Source: Fomitopsis serialis
Lineage: Eukaryota > Basidiomycota > Agaricomycetes > Polyporales > Fomitopsidaceae
DNA length: 64,000 nucleotides
Direction: 5' to 3'
Assembly: GCF_022376445.1 (NCBI RefSeq)
Contig: NW_025955043.1
Location: 107,220 to 171,219 of the forward strand
The notes below the pieces were generated by a model, which was not told where the DNA came from, made no database searches, and saw nothing but the letters and a program-made list of their open reading frames with translations. Shown here one piece after another: positions 32,104 to 43,904 of the stretch (positions within the stretch are counted from its first letter, which is position 1; each line of letters opens with the position of its first letter). A program made the position numbers and the translations under genes.

Positions 32104-35100
32104 TGCAGCCAACATCAGCTTCCTTGTATGGAGCCTCAATGTCAAAGGGCTGCTTCTCAGACCATCTCAGTGCAGTGTGCATGGTCTTGGGCATGTGTTT
32201 AGCACCCTTTGTGTTCCTGTAAGCATGGATGAGGGCTACACGGGTGACCCCTTGTACTGTTGGAGATAATGTTCCTTCATATCTCAATTTTGTGATCTCA
32301 TCTAGCAGCTCCAGCTCTCTGAATTCCTGTCTGAGCCAGCCAGTGACACCGCCCATGAATTTAGAGTTGTCAAAGCCCTGGACAATAATGGTCCCCTGAT
32401 AGCTTGAACCCCTGGACAGACATGTGTACACAGATTGGTGATTTTTGCAGTTCTGGAGGTCCACCACATTGTATGGCCTGGTACGGCCTTGGGAATTGAA
32501 ATCAGTCATGGCAAAGTTGGGTATGAGAGCCACTTGAGTTCTGTGGATAGTCAGTGTGCGGTCATTGGGCATCAAGCAGGGAATCTTTATTGTCTGAGCA
32601 GCAATTGGGACTACATTCTCTGGTAAACCATCAAGTTTGACAGGAGTGGGAGCAGCAGTAAGCTTCACAAATACCACATCCAGCATTCTCTTGTCTCCTG
32701 TGAGTGGCTTGGATTCCCATCCTACAAGTACTGCCTCTGCTCCATTGGTGACATTGCACTCCGTGGCTTCATTGGCTTTAATCATGACAGGAAGTCCTAC
32801 ACAGAGGGATATTATCCCTGGGTGATTATTGGAATTTTTATTTGGCAATGCCCAGAGTTGATTTTGCAGATGAGGATGGATCTTGTCCACCTTGTGTCTG
32901 ACATCCGCATTTTTCTTCATTTTGCGTGTTTTTTCACTCTCCTCAGGACTCCCATAATGGTCTAGAGAGTAAAAGGATTCCAGAGTCTGGCCTGTGTCCT
33001 TTGCAAACCTGGCTACACCAATTTCATTGATTCAGTCTCTGTGGGAATTGTATGACAGTATGATAGACACATTCCGGAAGTTGGGATCACTAAGCTTTGG
33101 TTTGCCTTTGCCCCGGCCAGCTATATGGCCTCGCAGAAAATTCACATCTGCCATTGTGCAAGCTTTGTAGCGTAAGTTGTCCAGCAGTTTTCTGAATTTT
33201 GCATCTTCAGCACTCTGAGACTTCTGTCTCATATTTTGTCGGAGAATCACAACTGTAGTAACTTGATGTTAAATTGCCTTCCCAAGGGACACCTCCTGTT
33301 GTCTCCAACTTGACGTAGAGTGTCTGACACTGTTGACCTTTGCTGAGAACAGAGAGTACCCCGTTCCTGGTGGCTCAAGCTGTGCAAAATCACCAGCAAA
33401 GATCATATTTTTGCCACCAAATGGCTCACCAGTGTTGCTATATATGCGGCATAGACGTGCAGATATATCATAGAAATGGTTGCAGTCAACCATGGAAATC
33501 TCATCCAGAAATATGTAGTCCACATCCTTCAGTCTGTCACGGACATTCCGCAGAGTCCCATTATTAGCATCACCATATTTGGAGAATCCCAGCATGGAGT
33601 GGTATGTAGATCCAGAGATGAGGGATGCTGCAGAGCCAGTGGGAGCCATGCATGCAAAGCGATAGCCTTCATTGCGATCTTGGAAGAACCTGATCAAAGC
33701 CTTGATGACCTGAGATTTCCCAGTTCCAGCCATTCCTCCAAGATACATCTTCAGCTTCTCTGCAGGAGGCTGAGTTGCATGGTTAGCAATTACACGAAAA
33801 GCCCTTTCCTGCTCCTCATTCAATGTGAAGCTTTTCACTATGCCATCAATAAGTGACTGAAGCTTATCATCTGCTGCTCTGAATTTGACAGACATATAGT
33901 TGTAGTCTACTGCCTTCACATTATCCACATAGTCTGCAGGTTTGTCATTGCCATTGTTGTGGCTACCAGGTTCATCTCTGGGCTTGCTTGCTGCCTGCTC
34001 CTCTCGCTGATGGAGAATATCTTCCCGCTTCTGGCTGAGAACACTTTTCCACTCTGGTCCTGTCGTGGTGCTCACGGGCTGGAACCGGTCCATTGGTGAG
34101 AGTGATGCCTTGTCTTTGGAGTCATCAAGCCAGCCACTAGCATGAGCAATGTTCTCTGCCTGTTGCATCTGTGCAATACGAGTCAGGGACTTCCTCCCGA
34201 GAACATCCCATTCTGGATCATAGTCAATTGCCCCATCATCACCTGTTACACTGCTCTGCACAACATCAATGTAATCATCATTGTCAACTTCTTCTTCTTC
34301 CTCAAAGCCCAGGCCTCCATGTTCTCCTTTGTCCTGTCTGTGCTTGGAAAAGTCATCTCGACTATCATTGCACTCATACTTTATGTGGAAGAACTTCATG
34401 ACCTCTTGCTGCCGTTCTGTGAATTCATGGCTAGCAAATGCATCATCCCATGTCTGAGAAGTATCCTTCAGGTCTGAGCCTTTATGCCAAGGCTTGAAGA
34501 GCATGAGCATGGTCATGCAATATTCCTCTCTATTACCCTTGTCTTGACGTGGCAATGTGCCTCCAACAAAATTGGGCACCCGAGCACAATGATCTGGTAG
34601 CATGACAGCCATGTGTGTTTCATACTGAGGATGAGTGGGCTGGAAGCGTGTGGGCTCATGGTAATTTGTGATAGCATCCATTTGCTCATCCTCTCTAGCC
34701 TTCTGTGCTGTCTCCTTTGTGAGCAACAATGGGTCATCATCATCAGACTCTTCCTTGCATTTATCCTGGCCACCACCTCTGCGACTAGGCAATGGCTTTA
34801 TATCTCGTTTGCTCTTGTCCTCATTGTTCTCCAATTTAGCAATCTTCTCATGTACTGGCTTGAGCTTCTGAGTAGCACGTTTCATGGCACGTCCCATGGT
34901 TTGTTTGTCACTCAGTCTGATCCAGTCGTACAGACACACTTGGGCATATTTAGTTGGCCTGTACATGTAGTCCATTTGTTGTGTAATGCCTACAAACTTA
35001 TCATGGCTCTTGCCTATGACTACTTTGGCTGGTTTCTCATTTGGAGTGTACACTGGCTCCTCAGTCGGCCAGGCCTTCAGGACCTCATACATGTAGCTCC

Positions 35101-36762
35101 TCCAGTAGAAGGGGCGGAATGTATGGCTGGTGTAATGGTCTGGCTGATTAAGGCGGTACATGCAAGCCATTGGTGCACCTGTTTCTGCACTGGCAGTGAG
35201 AGCATTGACAATTTTAGTGATCAGCTTCCGTGCACACACCTTGCGGTTGCCATCTTCACCTGCTTTGAGATCAGGATTTCTGCTGAATACTGTCTTCACA
35301 GCTGAGAACATCATATGTGTCTTCAAAGGAGTCTTTGTGATGTAATCTGTAACATATGCAGTGATTGCCTTGATTGCCGTGCCAGACAGTAAGCTTGTGA
35401 CATCCGTGTTGCATCTCAGGAGGTAAGTGAGGGCAGGAGTGAAAGTGTTGAGCCTTGCTTCCCCTTGCTTCATGAGCAGTGCACCTGTGTCTGGATCAAC
35501 AACTGTGCATGGCCTTGTTGTCCTGGGGAATCTCTGCTTACAGACTTTCATGATCTTATTTGTCCGCTTGTCATATTTGCAATCACTTTCGCCTGTGGAG
35601 CAGCTATGACGGTTGGACTTGTATACCAGGTCATTCACAGTCTTGTAGAACTTGGCCCACCATCCATGATCTTGACAATCATCAAAGTGCTTGTTGTCAC
35701 ATGTATGCATCTGATTAGGCGGTGGGTCTGGCAGTGTCAGGGTAGGATCAATGTATTTATCCTGCTGCTGATCACTGAGCAACTGGTCATACACATCGGC
35801 CATGTTTGCACCCATGAACTCTGCTTGGTGGACACTTTCTAGATACTGAACCATTTTCTGTTGAAAGTCAGATGTGGGGTCCATGATACGCTCACGTATT
35901 TCCTGTGGAGTCAATGCATTTGTGATCCATAGCATGAGGTGCAGGTGCAGAGTCATCCGTCCCTGCTGCTCAACTGTTCCGTAGTATCCAGCTGTGTCTC
36001 CATACAAGCCAGGATGATTAGAGAGCCAACACCTAGAACATGCTTTATGAATAGCTCAACAACTACATTGAAAAATCTAGCTCCTGCGACAGGGTTAGCT
36101 GCAATCAACCTTGTACGTGCATCATTATCAAGGATGTCAGGCTTGTATGTCTCATTTGTGTCTGCAAAGTACAGGCACAATGGATGCTTCACATCTGCAG
36201 GTGCAAATGTTATGAACCATGATGGAGCTCCGAGGTAGGAAGTGAGGGCCCATATTTTATTGCGCATGTGTTTCCTGCTTGTCAGAGATCCAGGGACTTT
36301 ATATGCAACATGATCAACATCTTGTATGAGCTGATAGCAGTCCTTCTCTGCCTGTGTCTCTGGCTTGTGGTGTCCACGTTCTTTGAGTTTCTGAGTCAAA
36401 TCATCCAGGACATTCTCATCTATAGACAAGATCCTATTGGCTACATCTGCAAACTTCTGCTGCTCTGCAAGCAGAAATCCACCAGTTGCACTGCTTTTCA
36501 TCTGTTCATGATTGAATGCAACCAGTGGAAAGTAGGCTTCAGTCTGGAACCGCTTGTCATGGTACATCAACAGTTGTCGTTTTCTCTCAGGCTCTGATAT
36601 GTTCTTGAACCCTCTTGTATTTCCTGGACCCCCAAGACCATATGGAAATAGCCAAGGAAACATCTGTGGGTACAGCTGTGGGTTTGAGAATAGGGACTCT
36701 GGCTGTTCTGATTGCCCAATACCAAGAGCTGCCTTTTTCTGTGATTTAAAATGCTGCAGTGC
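32104..36762 (-). pseudogene. Helitron Rep-helicase
   Basis: Helitron-like N-terminal domain from 36663 (MFPWLFPYGLGGPGN). The HUH motif RMTLHLHLMLWI is at about 35935-35970 after a 2-bp (tctc) duplication near 36023. The catalytic tyrosines are in AYVTDYITK at about 35345. The helicase has Walker A GGMAGTGKS at about 33725, Walker B YIFLDEISMVD at about 33510 and FAGDFAQLEPPGTG at about 33380. It ends with GVTGWLRQEF and LLDEITKLRYEG. It would nick, mobilise and unwind single-stranded DNA. In-frame stops TAA (33269) and TGA (33032) separate the last third. Longest open part 33269-36007 (912 codons). Confidence 0.88.
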
Positions 36763-38047
36763 CTATGCCTGTAATGCATCTGTGCTCATATTTGTGAGCT
36801 GTTCACCAATAAGCCCATGCACTACAAATGGACATGGACCCTCTGTAGTGCCATCATTCTCCTCAGATTCATTGGCAGCTTGGGTCTCAGGATCCTTGTT
36901 GCCTGTGCCTATGTGATAGTCGGGTATCACTGGAGGAGTGTCTTCAGAATACATCTCGAGGTTGCGGTAGGATATGTCTAAGTCTGCATAGTCTATGTGG
37001 TTCAGTTTCAGCCACTCCAATGCTGCAGCTACTTTTTGTCTGCGGACTAGCAAGGGTGTACGTTGGTGATCCTTAGCAACTGGACGGGTAGGACCAATGT
37101 ATATGTATGCCAGCACTTCATCCAGCTCACTGGGACCGGGAGGCAATGCGTCATACACCTTGGGCATAGGAATAGTATGACAGACTGCATTGGCAATCAT
37201 CTTGCTCTGCAGTGAGCCTTTGACACGAACTACACAACGGTTGTGATTCACACGTGCAATGAGAAGATGCTCTGCCCAAGTCAGATTTTGTAGCTGCTTT
37301 GGAATCTCTCCAATCCAGAGCCCATTTGCAAGTGCATGATTTGGGACCTCATTTTCCTTTAATGCAGATTGGCATGTATGGCACACATGTCTAGCACTGG
37401 GCACTAGAACTGGTCCAGACACTTCTTCCACAGAGTCACTGTCACTTGTCCGCTCTTTTCTTGTTACTCCTTGACCTGCAGCATCCAACAGATGAAGACT
37501 GTTTGTCACAGAGTCAAGAGGAAGAAGTTTTGAAAGAGGATACAGCAGTCCACAGACAGCACAACCCAGTTCATGATGATGGGCTGGCTGTATCTCAGTG
37601 GAAAAGTCAGTTATGATCTGTTTCTGTGTAGTTTGACTCAATGGCAATGGGGGAAAAGGAGTTTTTGCTGTGTTTACTGCACTGGTATCCATGGCATTCC
37701 TGAAATGTTGCACTCTTGCAGTAGATTTGATGTGCCCTTTCCAATGCTGCATTAGACTTAGCATACTGCCACAGGTGATATTGCAGACATGGGATTTGAC
37801 TGCTGAACGTATAGCAGCTACTGAGGACTTATTGGTGCAGTTGATATAATGTGCTTTGGCTATAGCCAACAGATACTTTTTAGGGAGAGTAAGCAGTTCC
37901 TGTAGTGGAATGTTTGCAGCCACCAAATTTTGTGTTTCCTTGAAGTAGCCATCTGTTTCATCAGGCTTACAATATGCAGTGAATGCAAACTGATCATTCG
38001 GTAGGTAGCTATTTTGTAATGGCTGAATGTGTGAACTTATGTGGGGG
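36763..38047 (-). CDS. Helitron N-terminal part (DUF6570-like)
   Basis: Open from about 38047 to TAG at 36763 (the first ATG-equivalent of the listed frame is 37926). Contains CAVCGLLYPLSKLLPLD and HVCHTCQSAL, then NGLWIGEIPKQLQNLTWAEH and RVNHNRCVVRVKGSL, the usual domain preceding the Rep region in fungal Helitrons. After the TAG the frame continues directly (ALQHFKSQKK) into the Rep domain, so this is one protein with a nonsense mutation, plausibly CAG to TAG. Confidence 0.75.
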
Positions 38048-38048
38048 T

Positions 38049-38678
38049 TCAGTTGAGACCATAGCCATAGTCCCCAGCATTATAGCGTGACTGTCCACCT
38101 CCCAAGAGGGCCACAGATGATTTCCTCACTGAACTTGAACTTTTTTGTCTAGCACTTGAAAAGAATGAAAATTTCAACTTCACAGGATCCATTTTTCTGC
38201 CCTGTAAGAGACCTAGTAGTGCTGTATGGAAGTCATGTCGGTACATGCTATATTGGCCCAAGTGCAACTTGATTTTCTTGATAATGGTATACAAATTGAT
38301 GTGTGGAATAAGCATATACTGAAACACGGTGGGTTGAAAATTTTCATGACGTTGGGAAGGCAATGCTGGTTTTTTATTGGGAATATATTCTGATGTGGGC
38401 CAATTTAGAAGTGTTTTTGTGATGGTGCTTTCCTGAGCCATACCCATAATGGGTGCAGAAGATTTGGGAAATGTGTCTGCTAGCACATGTGGAGTGTATG
38501 CAGTGTACACCGATTGTGTGCACTCGTTGTTCATTGCCAAGCAACCATTCTGTGGCAATAGAAGTGATGTGCTTGTGTCTATAGGCAGTACACTAGCAGC
38601 AATAAACAGTGCCTGCACATACACATGCAACAGCACAACTGTGAACAGCAGCATGGACTTGGAGTTTGGGAGATACAT
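38049..38678 (-). CDS. Hypothetical ORF upstream of the Helitron
   Basis: 209 codons, upstream of and in the same direction as the Helitron coding region. N-terminal hydrophobic segment (LLFTVVLLHVYVQALFIAAS); C-terminus RYNAGDYGYGLN. It could be an upstream exon of the Helitron protein or an unrelated ORF. No domain recognised. Confidence 0.35.
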   Translation of the reverse strand: MYLPNSKSMLLFTVVLLHVYVQALFIAASVLPIDTSTSLLLPQNGCLAMNNECTQSVYTAYTPHVLADTFPKSSAPIMGMAQESTITKTLLNWPTSEYIPNKKPALPSQRHENFQPTVFQYMLIPHINLYTIIKKIKLHLGQYSMYRHDFHTALLGLLQGRKMDPVKLKFSFFSSARQKSSSSVRKSSVALLGGGQSRYNAGDYGYGLN

Positions 38679-39245
38679 GACAGCAGAAAGAAGAACAGTA
38701 GGCGCTCAAACAATGTAGAACACAAACATGTGATGTGCTGACATTCTCAGCATGTGACTGTGTTCACATGTGATAACTAAAAGGTAAAGCCATTGGGAAC
38801 TTTAGCTGGGCTTATTCTTCCACTATATTCACGCAGTGATCATGCATGGAACATAACTGTCATACATTCATAACATACATCATGGGCATACATCATATGG
38901 TCATAACATCAGCAAAGACATGCAGTAACATGGAGTCCACCCAAAATCCACCCCTCAGTCAAGATTGTTGGCCACCAGAACAGCTGCACCCACAACATCT
39001 AAGGAGAGACTTGGATGAGGTGTGGAAGCTGTGGTATACGTAGACACTGTATGGAATACGGCCACAATGGAGTGCTTGCTAGGCTTGTTGAATGTGCGGG
39101 GGCACAACTGTTCAACAGCCTCAATGTCAAATGCTGCAGTAGCATTTGCATCAAAGAACTCTGTGGCATCCCACACAGGTACTACAGAAATGAAGGTTGT
39201 TAATTATAATTGATATGGAAAGATGTATTGTACTTACTCTCTTGA
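38679..39245. other. AT-rich, nothing recognised
   Basis: No supported gene. The Helitron 5' end should lie in this stretch. Confidence 0.4.
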
Positions 39246-41000
39246 CGGGGGTGGGTCACAGATGCACCCGCTGTCCTCCCCCGCCGCCATCCTCCCCTCT
39301 CGCGGTCCTCCGTGTTTCCGCTCACGCATTCCTGTCGTCCGCTCGCGCATCCCCGCCAGCTCCTCGTTCATATGTCCATCCATCCTCCCGCCTGCTTCCC
39401 GCTTGCACGCACCACCCGCACGCGCTCCCATCTGCCCGCTGGTGTGCCCACACCCTCGCCCGTCTTCCGCCGTTCATCGGCCATGTCTGCATGCGGGGCA
39501 TTCACCCCGCACGCTCGTGCTCGGTGTGCGCGTAGTCCTGGTCTGTACCCGCTTGCGTACTTGCTCGTTCTCCCGCTGGCGCGTGCGTTCATCGGCCGTG
39601 TCGGCGCGCTGCACATTGGCCCAGCACGCTCGCGGTCGCTGTGCGTATTTTCGCCCGTTAATGTGCTGGTGTACTCGTCCACTTACCTGCCCGCCCGCTT
39701 GTCACCCGCCTGTCTTCCAGTTTCCCTGCCCGTCCACTGGCGAGCTCTCCCACCTGTCCAGTCGTCCACACGCCCGCTCGTCTAGTCGTCCAACCATCCG
39801 CTCGTCTGTCTGTGCACTCGTCCATGTGTTTGAGTTGCGTAGCTTCAGTTGACTTGATAGCTGCTCGACGGCGGGGCTTGACGCGTCGAGTAGCCTTAAG
39901 GGTGTGATGCGGATGTTGGAGTCAGAGTGCGAGGCAATGGAGAGGAAGCGTGTGCGTGGGGCCTGTGTCGAGCGAGGGCAGGCAGGCGGGGATGCACGCG
40001 AGCGCGTATGATGTGGGCAGTGTACTCGCGGGCAGTGAAGACCCATCTACTCACCTGCCTGCCCGTCTGCTCACCGGCCTGCTCGCTCTCGACCTCGCCC
40101 CCTCCCATACCCGCCACGCGCTCGGACTTGATCTTGCACACGTGGCATCCTTTCGTCGGCCATGCTTGTGTGCTGGGCATTTGCCTTGCCCGCTCGTGGT
40201 CGCCGTGAGTGTTGCCTGCGCGGGCAGCTTTGTCCATCCATCCACTCGCGTGCCTGCTCACCTGTGTGTGTGTTTGTGCGCCTGCCCGCTCGCTCATGCG
40301 TGCGTTCGTCGGCCGCGTGTGCATACTGGGCATTCGCCCAGCACGCTTGTGGTGGACGTGCGTGTGGTGTTGGTCCGTGCCGTGCCCGCTCGCGCTATCG
40401 CTCGTACGTCCGCCCGCCGGCTTGTACGCCCGCCCGCCTGCCCAGTTGCCCTGTCGCTCGCTGTCCCGCCCGCAGACCCATCCGCGTGCCCGCAGTCCAG
40501 TGGCTCGCCCGCCCGTTCGCCGCGTGTTCCGAGGTCATTTTTGCATGCTGGACGGTTGCCCAGCACACTTGCGGTTGACGTGTGTTGCCGCACGCCCGCT
40601 CGTCGCTCGTCCGGCCTTGTTCGCCCGCCGCTTGTTCGTCGGCCGTGCCTACACGCAGCGCATTGGCCCTGCGTGCCTGCGGTCGTCGTGTGCGTCACGC
40701 TGCACGGCGTCACCATGTCCTACGCTTGCTGTTAGCAAGCCCATTCCGTGTGGCTGGACTCACCTGGTTCTGGCCCTCGACCTTGCCCCCAAACACGCCC
40801 GCCAGCCGTTCACCCGTGCCCGCCGTCCGCTCGTTGTCTACGCCTGCTGTGCGTTCGTCTTCCACACCCACCATGAGTAGGTCGCTGAGCCCAGGGCCAC
40901 ATTGTGTTTGTCGGGGTTTGAGTGCGGGGATTTTGCCGTGGGTGCTTGCCGTGCATATGTGCGCTACGTTGCTGTGCCTGACACTGTGAGCGAGTCGACC
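39246..41000. repeat. GC-rich satellite with recurrent hairpin
   Basis: C-rich, degenerate tandem sequence (cgcccgctcgtcc type). A block of about 60 bp recurs: TTCGTCGGCC, about 15 nt, a hairpin of the form GCTGGGC-ATTC-GCCCAGC, then acgctcgtggt. Copies at about 39493, 39608, 40172, 40326, 40547 and 40655, with one outlier at 30208. The stem is kept by paired changes in several copies. Long ORFs here are artefacts of composition. Confidence 0.7.
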
Positions 41001-41085
41001 GGGTGGAAGGAGAGGGCAGGTCGGGGAAGCAAGGGCATCCCCGTGAGTTTGGGCACTTGCGGGGTTGCCTCTTTGGGTAATACCC

Positions 41086-41196
41086 ACACGGCTGCAGGGC
41101 GGGTATGCGGGTACGGAAATCAAGTACCCAGACCCCTACCCGCGAGTACCCCTACCCGCGACCCTCGCGGGTTACCCGAACCCCTGCAATGCACTA
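41086..41196. repeat. ACCCGC-rich mini-element, copy 5
   Basis: Interior of gtacccgcg / cgcgggt repeats, right end TGCAATGCACTA as in the ACCCAT copies. GC-rich counterpart of the family at 1.1 and 1.9 kb. It sits at the end of a coding-like minus-strand stretch. Confidence 0.6.
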
Positions 41197-41480
41197 TCAT
41201 CATCAGCCATCTCTTCACCTTCATGCAATTCCTGGAACCACTTCCCATGCTCCTTATCCAGCTTCGTTGGGTCATATGAGACCTCCCAGAGGCACCGATA
41301 GGTGCACGTCTGTTCATGCACTGGTAGCCTGCAAGATGTCTCTTGTTACGACCCGTCCTGCTCTCCAAATAGCACAGAGCTTTGCAGATAGGGCACTGGT
41401 ACGGGAGTGGATGGCCAGCAGGTGCAAGTTTGGGATGGTGCCAGATGTACTTCTCGACATCCACATGTCTATCGCCCATC
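41197..41480 (-). pseudogene. Zinc-finger-like fragment
   Basis: The minus strand encodes GHPLPYQCPICKALCYLESR with a following NKRHLAGYQC. After a one-base frame change near 41320 it continues with TCTYRCLWEVSYDPTKLDKE, KWFQELHEGEE and MADDDSAL, ending at the mini-element. The Cys/His pattern suggests a C2H2-like finger. Truncated at both sides. Confidence 0.4.
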
Positions 41481-41492
41481 AAGCTTTCATAG

Positions 41493-42455
41493 GTGTTTGC
41501 TGAGTTCCTCAGACTTCGTGCCAGCGTCATCCCAGCTCCCTCCACTCCATCTTCCTCTGCTCCCCCTGCGCCTACCATTCCCCTGCAGCTCACCAACTCT
41601 GATGCTCACGGTCTTGATGCGCTCTTGGGCTTCATCATGGACTGCTATGGCGTCCTCCCCCATTTCCTGGAAGGTGCGAAGTTGACCAAGTTGTCGTCTG
41701 TTCTTCAGTGCTGGTGTGCACAGAACAATGACAAGCACTTGCCTTTCCGGGAGCTCACTAGGGGCCGTTGCGCGGTAACATCTCCCTCTGGCCCCTTCCA
41801 TCCTGACAACATAGGCAAGGTCGGCGCCATTGCCAGCGGTATCCTCCACCGCTGCATCACCTTTGGAGCCAAGGCCTCCTACCTCTCTCCCAACTTCTTC
41901 CCTTCTCTTGAGGACTTCAAGAAACTCATCGCTGCTCACCCGGAGGACTACCTCTGCGACAAGTCCTGCTGTGGGACACACCAACCCCAGCGCGATCCTC
42001 AGCATGCAGAGGCTTATTTTGCAGCTGAGCCTCACTTCTGTGAGTTCTTTGGTGCGCACCCTGTTGCGTTCATGGATGCGCGACAGGAGTTCCTTGCAGA
42101 GTGTCGCACTGGAGCTATCCAGCGCAAGCGCCTTCCATCCTCTGGACCTCTGACTTCCACTCTCCTGGCTGCTGACTTTGCATATGCTGGGAAGGTGAAG
42201 ATGCCAACGGTGGAGGAGATGGGTGAGGTGGTTTGGAACTTGAAGGCTGGTGTGTTTGCCGGTCTTGCATGTCTTGGACTGATCAGCGGCAAGTCAGCTA
42301 CTCAAGATGAAGTGTGCAAGGCTTTTAAGCTTGCACATGATCATCTTGAGGCCAAGCTGTCTGCTGATGTGAAGTCCAAGATTGTGTTTGATCCTGTCAT
42401 GGTAGAGCACACCTTGTGCAAAGTGAAGAGGGCTGGGAAGAAGGTGCCATTTTAG
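41493..42455 (+). CDS. Hypothetical protein, 320 codons
   Basis: Uninterrupted frame ending TAG at 42453. The listed start is GTG preceded by catag, so 41493 may be an exon start rather than a true initiation site; the first internal ATG is far downstream. Pro/Ser-rich N-terminus, then an ordered region (LDALLGFIMDCYGVLPHFLEG, IASGILHRCITFGAKASYL, CDKSCCGTHQPQRD) and a helical C-terminus (KAFKLAHDHLEAKLSADVK). No known domain recognised and no transmembrane segment. Flanked by repeats, so it may be a repeat-associated gene. Confidence 0.55.
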   Translation: MFAEFLRLRASVIPAPSTPSSSAPPAPTIPLQLTNSDAHGLDALLGFIMDCYGVLPHFLEGAKLTKLSSVLQCWCAQNNDKHLPFRELTRGRCAVTSPSGPFHPDNIGKVGAIASGILHRCITFGAKASYLSPNFFPSLEDFKKLIAAHPEDYLCDKSCCGTHQPQRDPQHAEAYFAAEPHFCEFFGAHPVAFMDARQEFLAECRTGAIQRKRLPSSGPLTSTLLAADFAYAGKVKMPTVEEMGEVVWNLKAGVFAGLACLGLISGKSATQDEVCKAFKLAHDHLEAKLSADVKSKIVFDPVMVEHTLCKVKRAGKKVPF

Positions 42456-42884
42456 ATAATAGATTGGTAGTGTTAGCAGAGCTCTGAGCTATACACACTG
42501 GGGGCAAAATGCGATGTTCTGGGCAGGAATATGGTGAGGGCATGTGATGATTAGCTAAAGAATCCTGACGATATTTCGCACAAGGATATTGCGGGTATTG
42601 CTTAAGTAATCCTAAGATACACGGAGGCGGAACATGGTACGATATAATACAAATGTTTGTTGCCCAGATATGGGTCACGTAATATGCTCCGCTCAAGTAT
42701 GTCGAGAGCACGCTACATATTCCCCGCACACTTTTCTCGAACAGATTGTAAGACAATGATAGCTTTCCTGGCCCAGGATATACATGAAACAGGGAACGAC
42801 TATTCGAAATATACTCGTTCAGAATACTCAGGTAATACACGAACTTTCCAGACCTGGTACAAGGCAACACGATACCAAATTCGA
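42456..42884. other. Intergenic, nothing recognised
   Basis: No supported feature. Confidence 0.4.
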
Positions 42885-43110
42885 CGACCGCGATCTCGAT
42901 CTCGACAACGACCGCGATCTCGATCTCGACAACGACCGCGACATCGACCACGATCTCGACCGCGACACCGACCACGATCTCGACCGCGACATCGACCACG
43001 ATCTCGACACCGACCACGATCCCGACCGCGACACCGACCACGATCCCGACCGCGACGCCGACCGCGACGTCGACCGCGATCTCGACGACGATCTTGAACG
43101 CCACGTCGAA
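42885..43110. repeat. CGACCN-type hexamer minisatellite
   Basis: About 225 bp of six-base periodic units (cgaccg, cgatct, cgacac, cgacca) without stops in several frames. It translates as Arg/Pro, Asp/His/Leu or Ser/Arg repeats depending on frame, so apparent ORFs over it (for example 42397-43125 minus) are not evidence for genes. Confidence 0.85.
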
Positions 43111-43354
43111 CACAATGTCGACCACATCGAAAACGAATCAGCGATCTCGACAACGATCTCGACATCGACCTCGACAGTGGATGCGATAGCCAACTACGAC
43201 ATGTACTACCATCCACAGCGATCATGACAGTCAGTGGCAAAAGCAACTTAGATCCAATTTCGGCAATGTGACCGCCGACGCAGCGGTCTGAGAACGATTG
43301 ATACACTACTGACTACTATATGTACAACCTACCGCATTCAGCGCAATGACCACT

Positions 43355-43870
43355 TCATCGGAAACAGCTCCGCGTCCATCTGCAGGTCAACGTTGCTCGT
43401 CGCCTCGTCCTAGAACGATCGACATCAGCGCCTAAACCCCTGTACGAGCACGGCGGGACTGAGACTGACGAGGACGATGATGCGGCTGTTCTTCGCCAAC
43501 GCTCGATAGAGCACCAACATCCGCTTCTCGCCAGCGGAGTAGTTGCTCCCCTCGTCGCCGACGAGAGAGTCCAGCCTGAACTTCGCCTCCGCCACGGCGT
43601 CATGCGCCCCGTTCTGCGGCAGTAGCCACGTCCGCTGGATGGCAGAGATCAATTGCGCATCCGTGCGGGTGCCCTCTGAGTCTCTACGGGGATATTGATC
43701 AGGCATCGTCAACGTGGTGTGCATGACAGTGGACGTACAGGTTCTGACGGAGTGCTCCCTTGAAGAGCACGTTGTCTTGCGGGACGAGAGCAAGGCGGCT
43801 GCGCACGCTGTGTCTTCAACCCGATATTGCACGTGTCCACGCCGTCAAGATTTGAGCATATAGCATGTTT
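43355..43870 (-). pseudogene. MRP-type ABC transporter NBD2 fragment, copy A
   Basis: Minus strand: GVDTCNIGLKT (just after where Walker A would be), then LALVPQDNVLFKGALRQN (Q-loop region) and DAQLISAIQRTWLLP. The signature-like NYSAGEKRMLVLYRALAKNSRIIVL is at about 43470-43545. A 60-nt intron (43410-43469, gtcagt...ttctag) follows, then DEATSNVDLQMDAELFP (Walker B and D-loop). The region between Q-loop and signature has frameshifts, and Walker A is absent. Adjoins the PRP22 fragment. A near-identical copy is at 49505-49775. Confidence 0.75.
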
Positions 43871-43904
43871 CAGCCGAAAGTTTGACTCTGTAAGCGTATC
43901 AGAA

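Larger units (their letters stand above)
32104..38047 (-). mobile_element. Helitron, coding region decayed
   Basis: Minus-strand rolling-circle transposon with an N-terminal Cys-containing domain, HUH Rep domain and Pif1-like helicase. Interrupted by TAG at 36763, a 2-bp duplication near 36023, TAA at 33269 and TGA at 33032. The foldback arm truncates its 3' end, so the terminal hairpin and CTRR end were not found; the 5' TC end was not located either. Confidence 0.85.

Noticed and set aside
34613..35305. 230-codon plus-strand ORF opposite the Helitron
   Set aside because: Shadow of the Helitron Rep-helicase frame; hydrophobic composition is the complement of that coding strand.
42885..43110. 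CRISPR array
   Set aside because: Units are six bases with no spacers, in a eukaryotic genome; a minisatellite.
42397..43227. Arg-, Asp- or Val-rich proteins over 42.8-43.2 kb
   Set aside because: They are translations of a six-base minisatellite open in several frames; no independent coding evidence.
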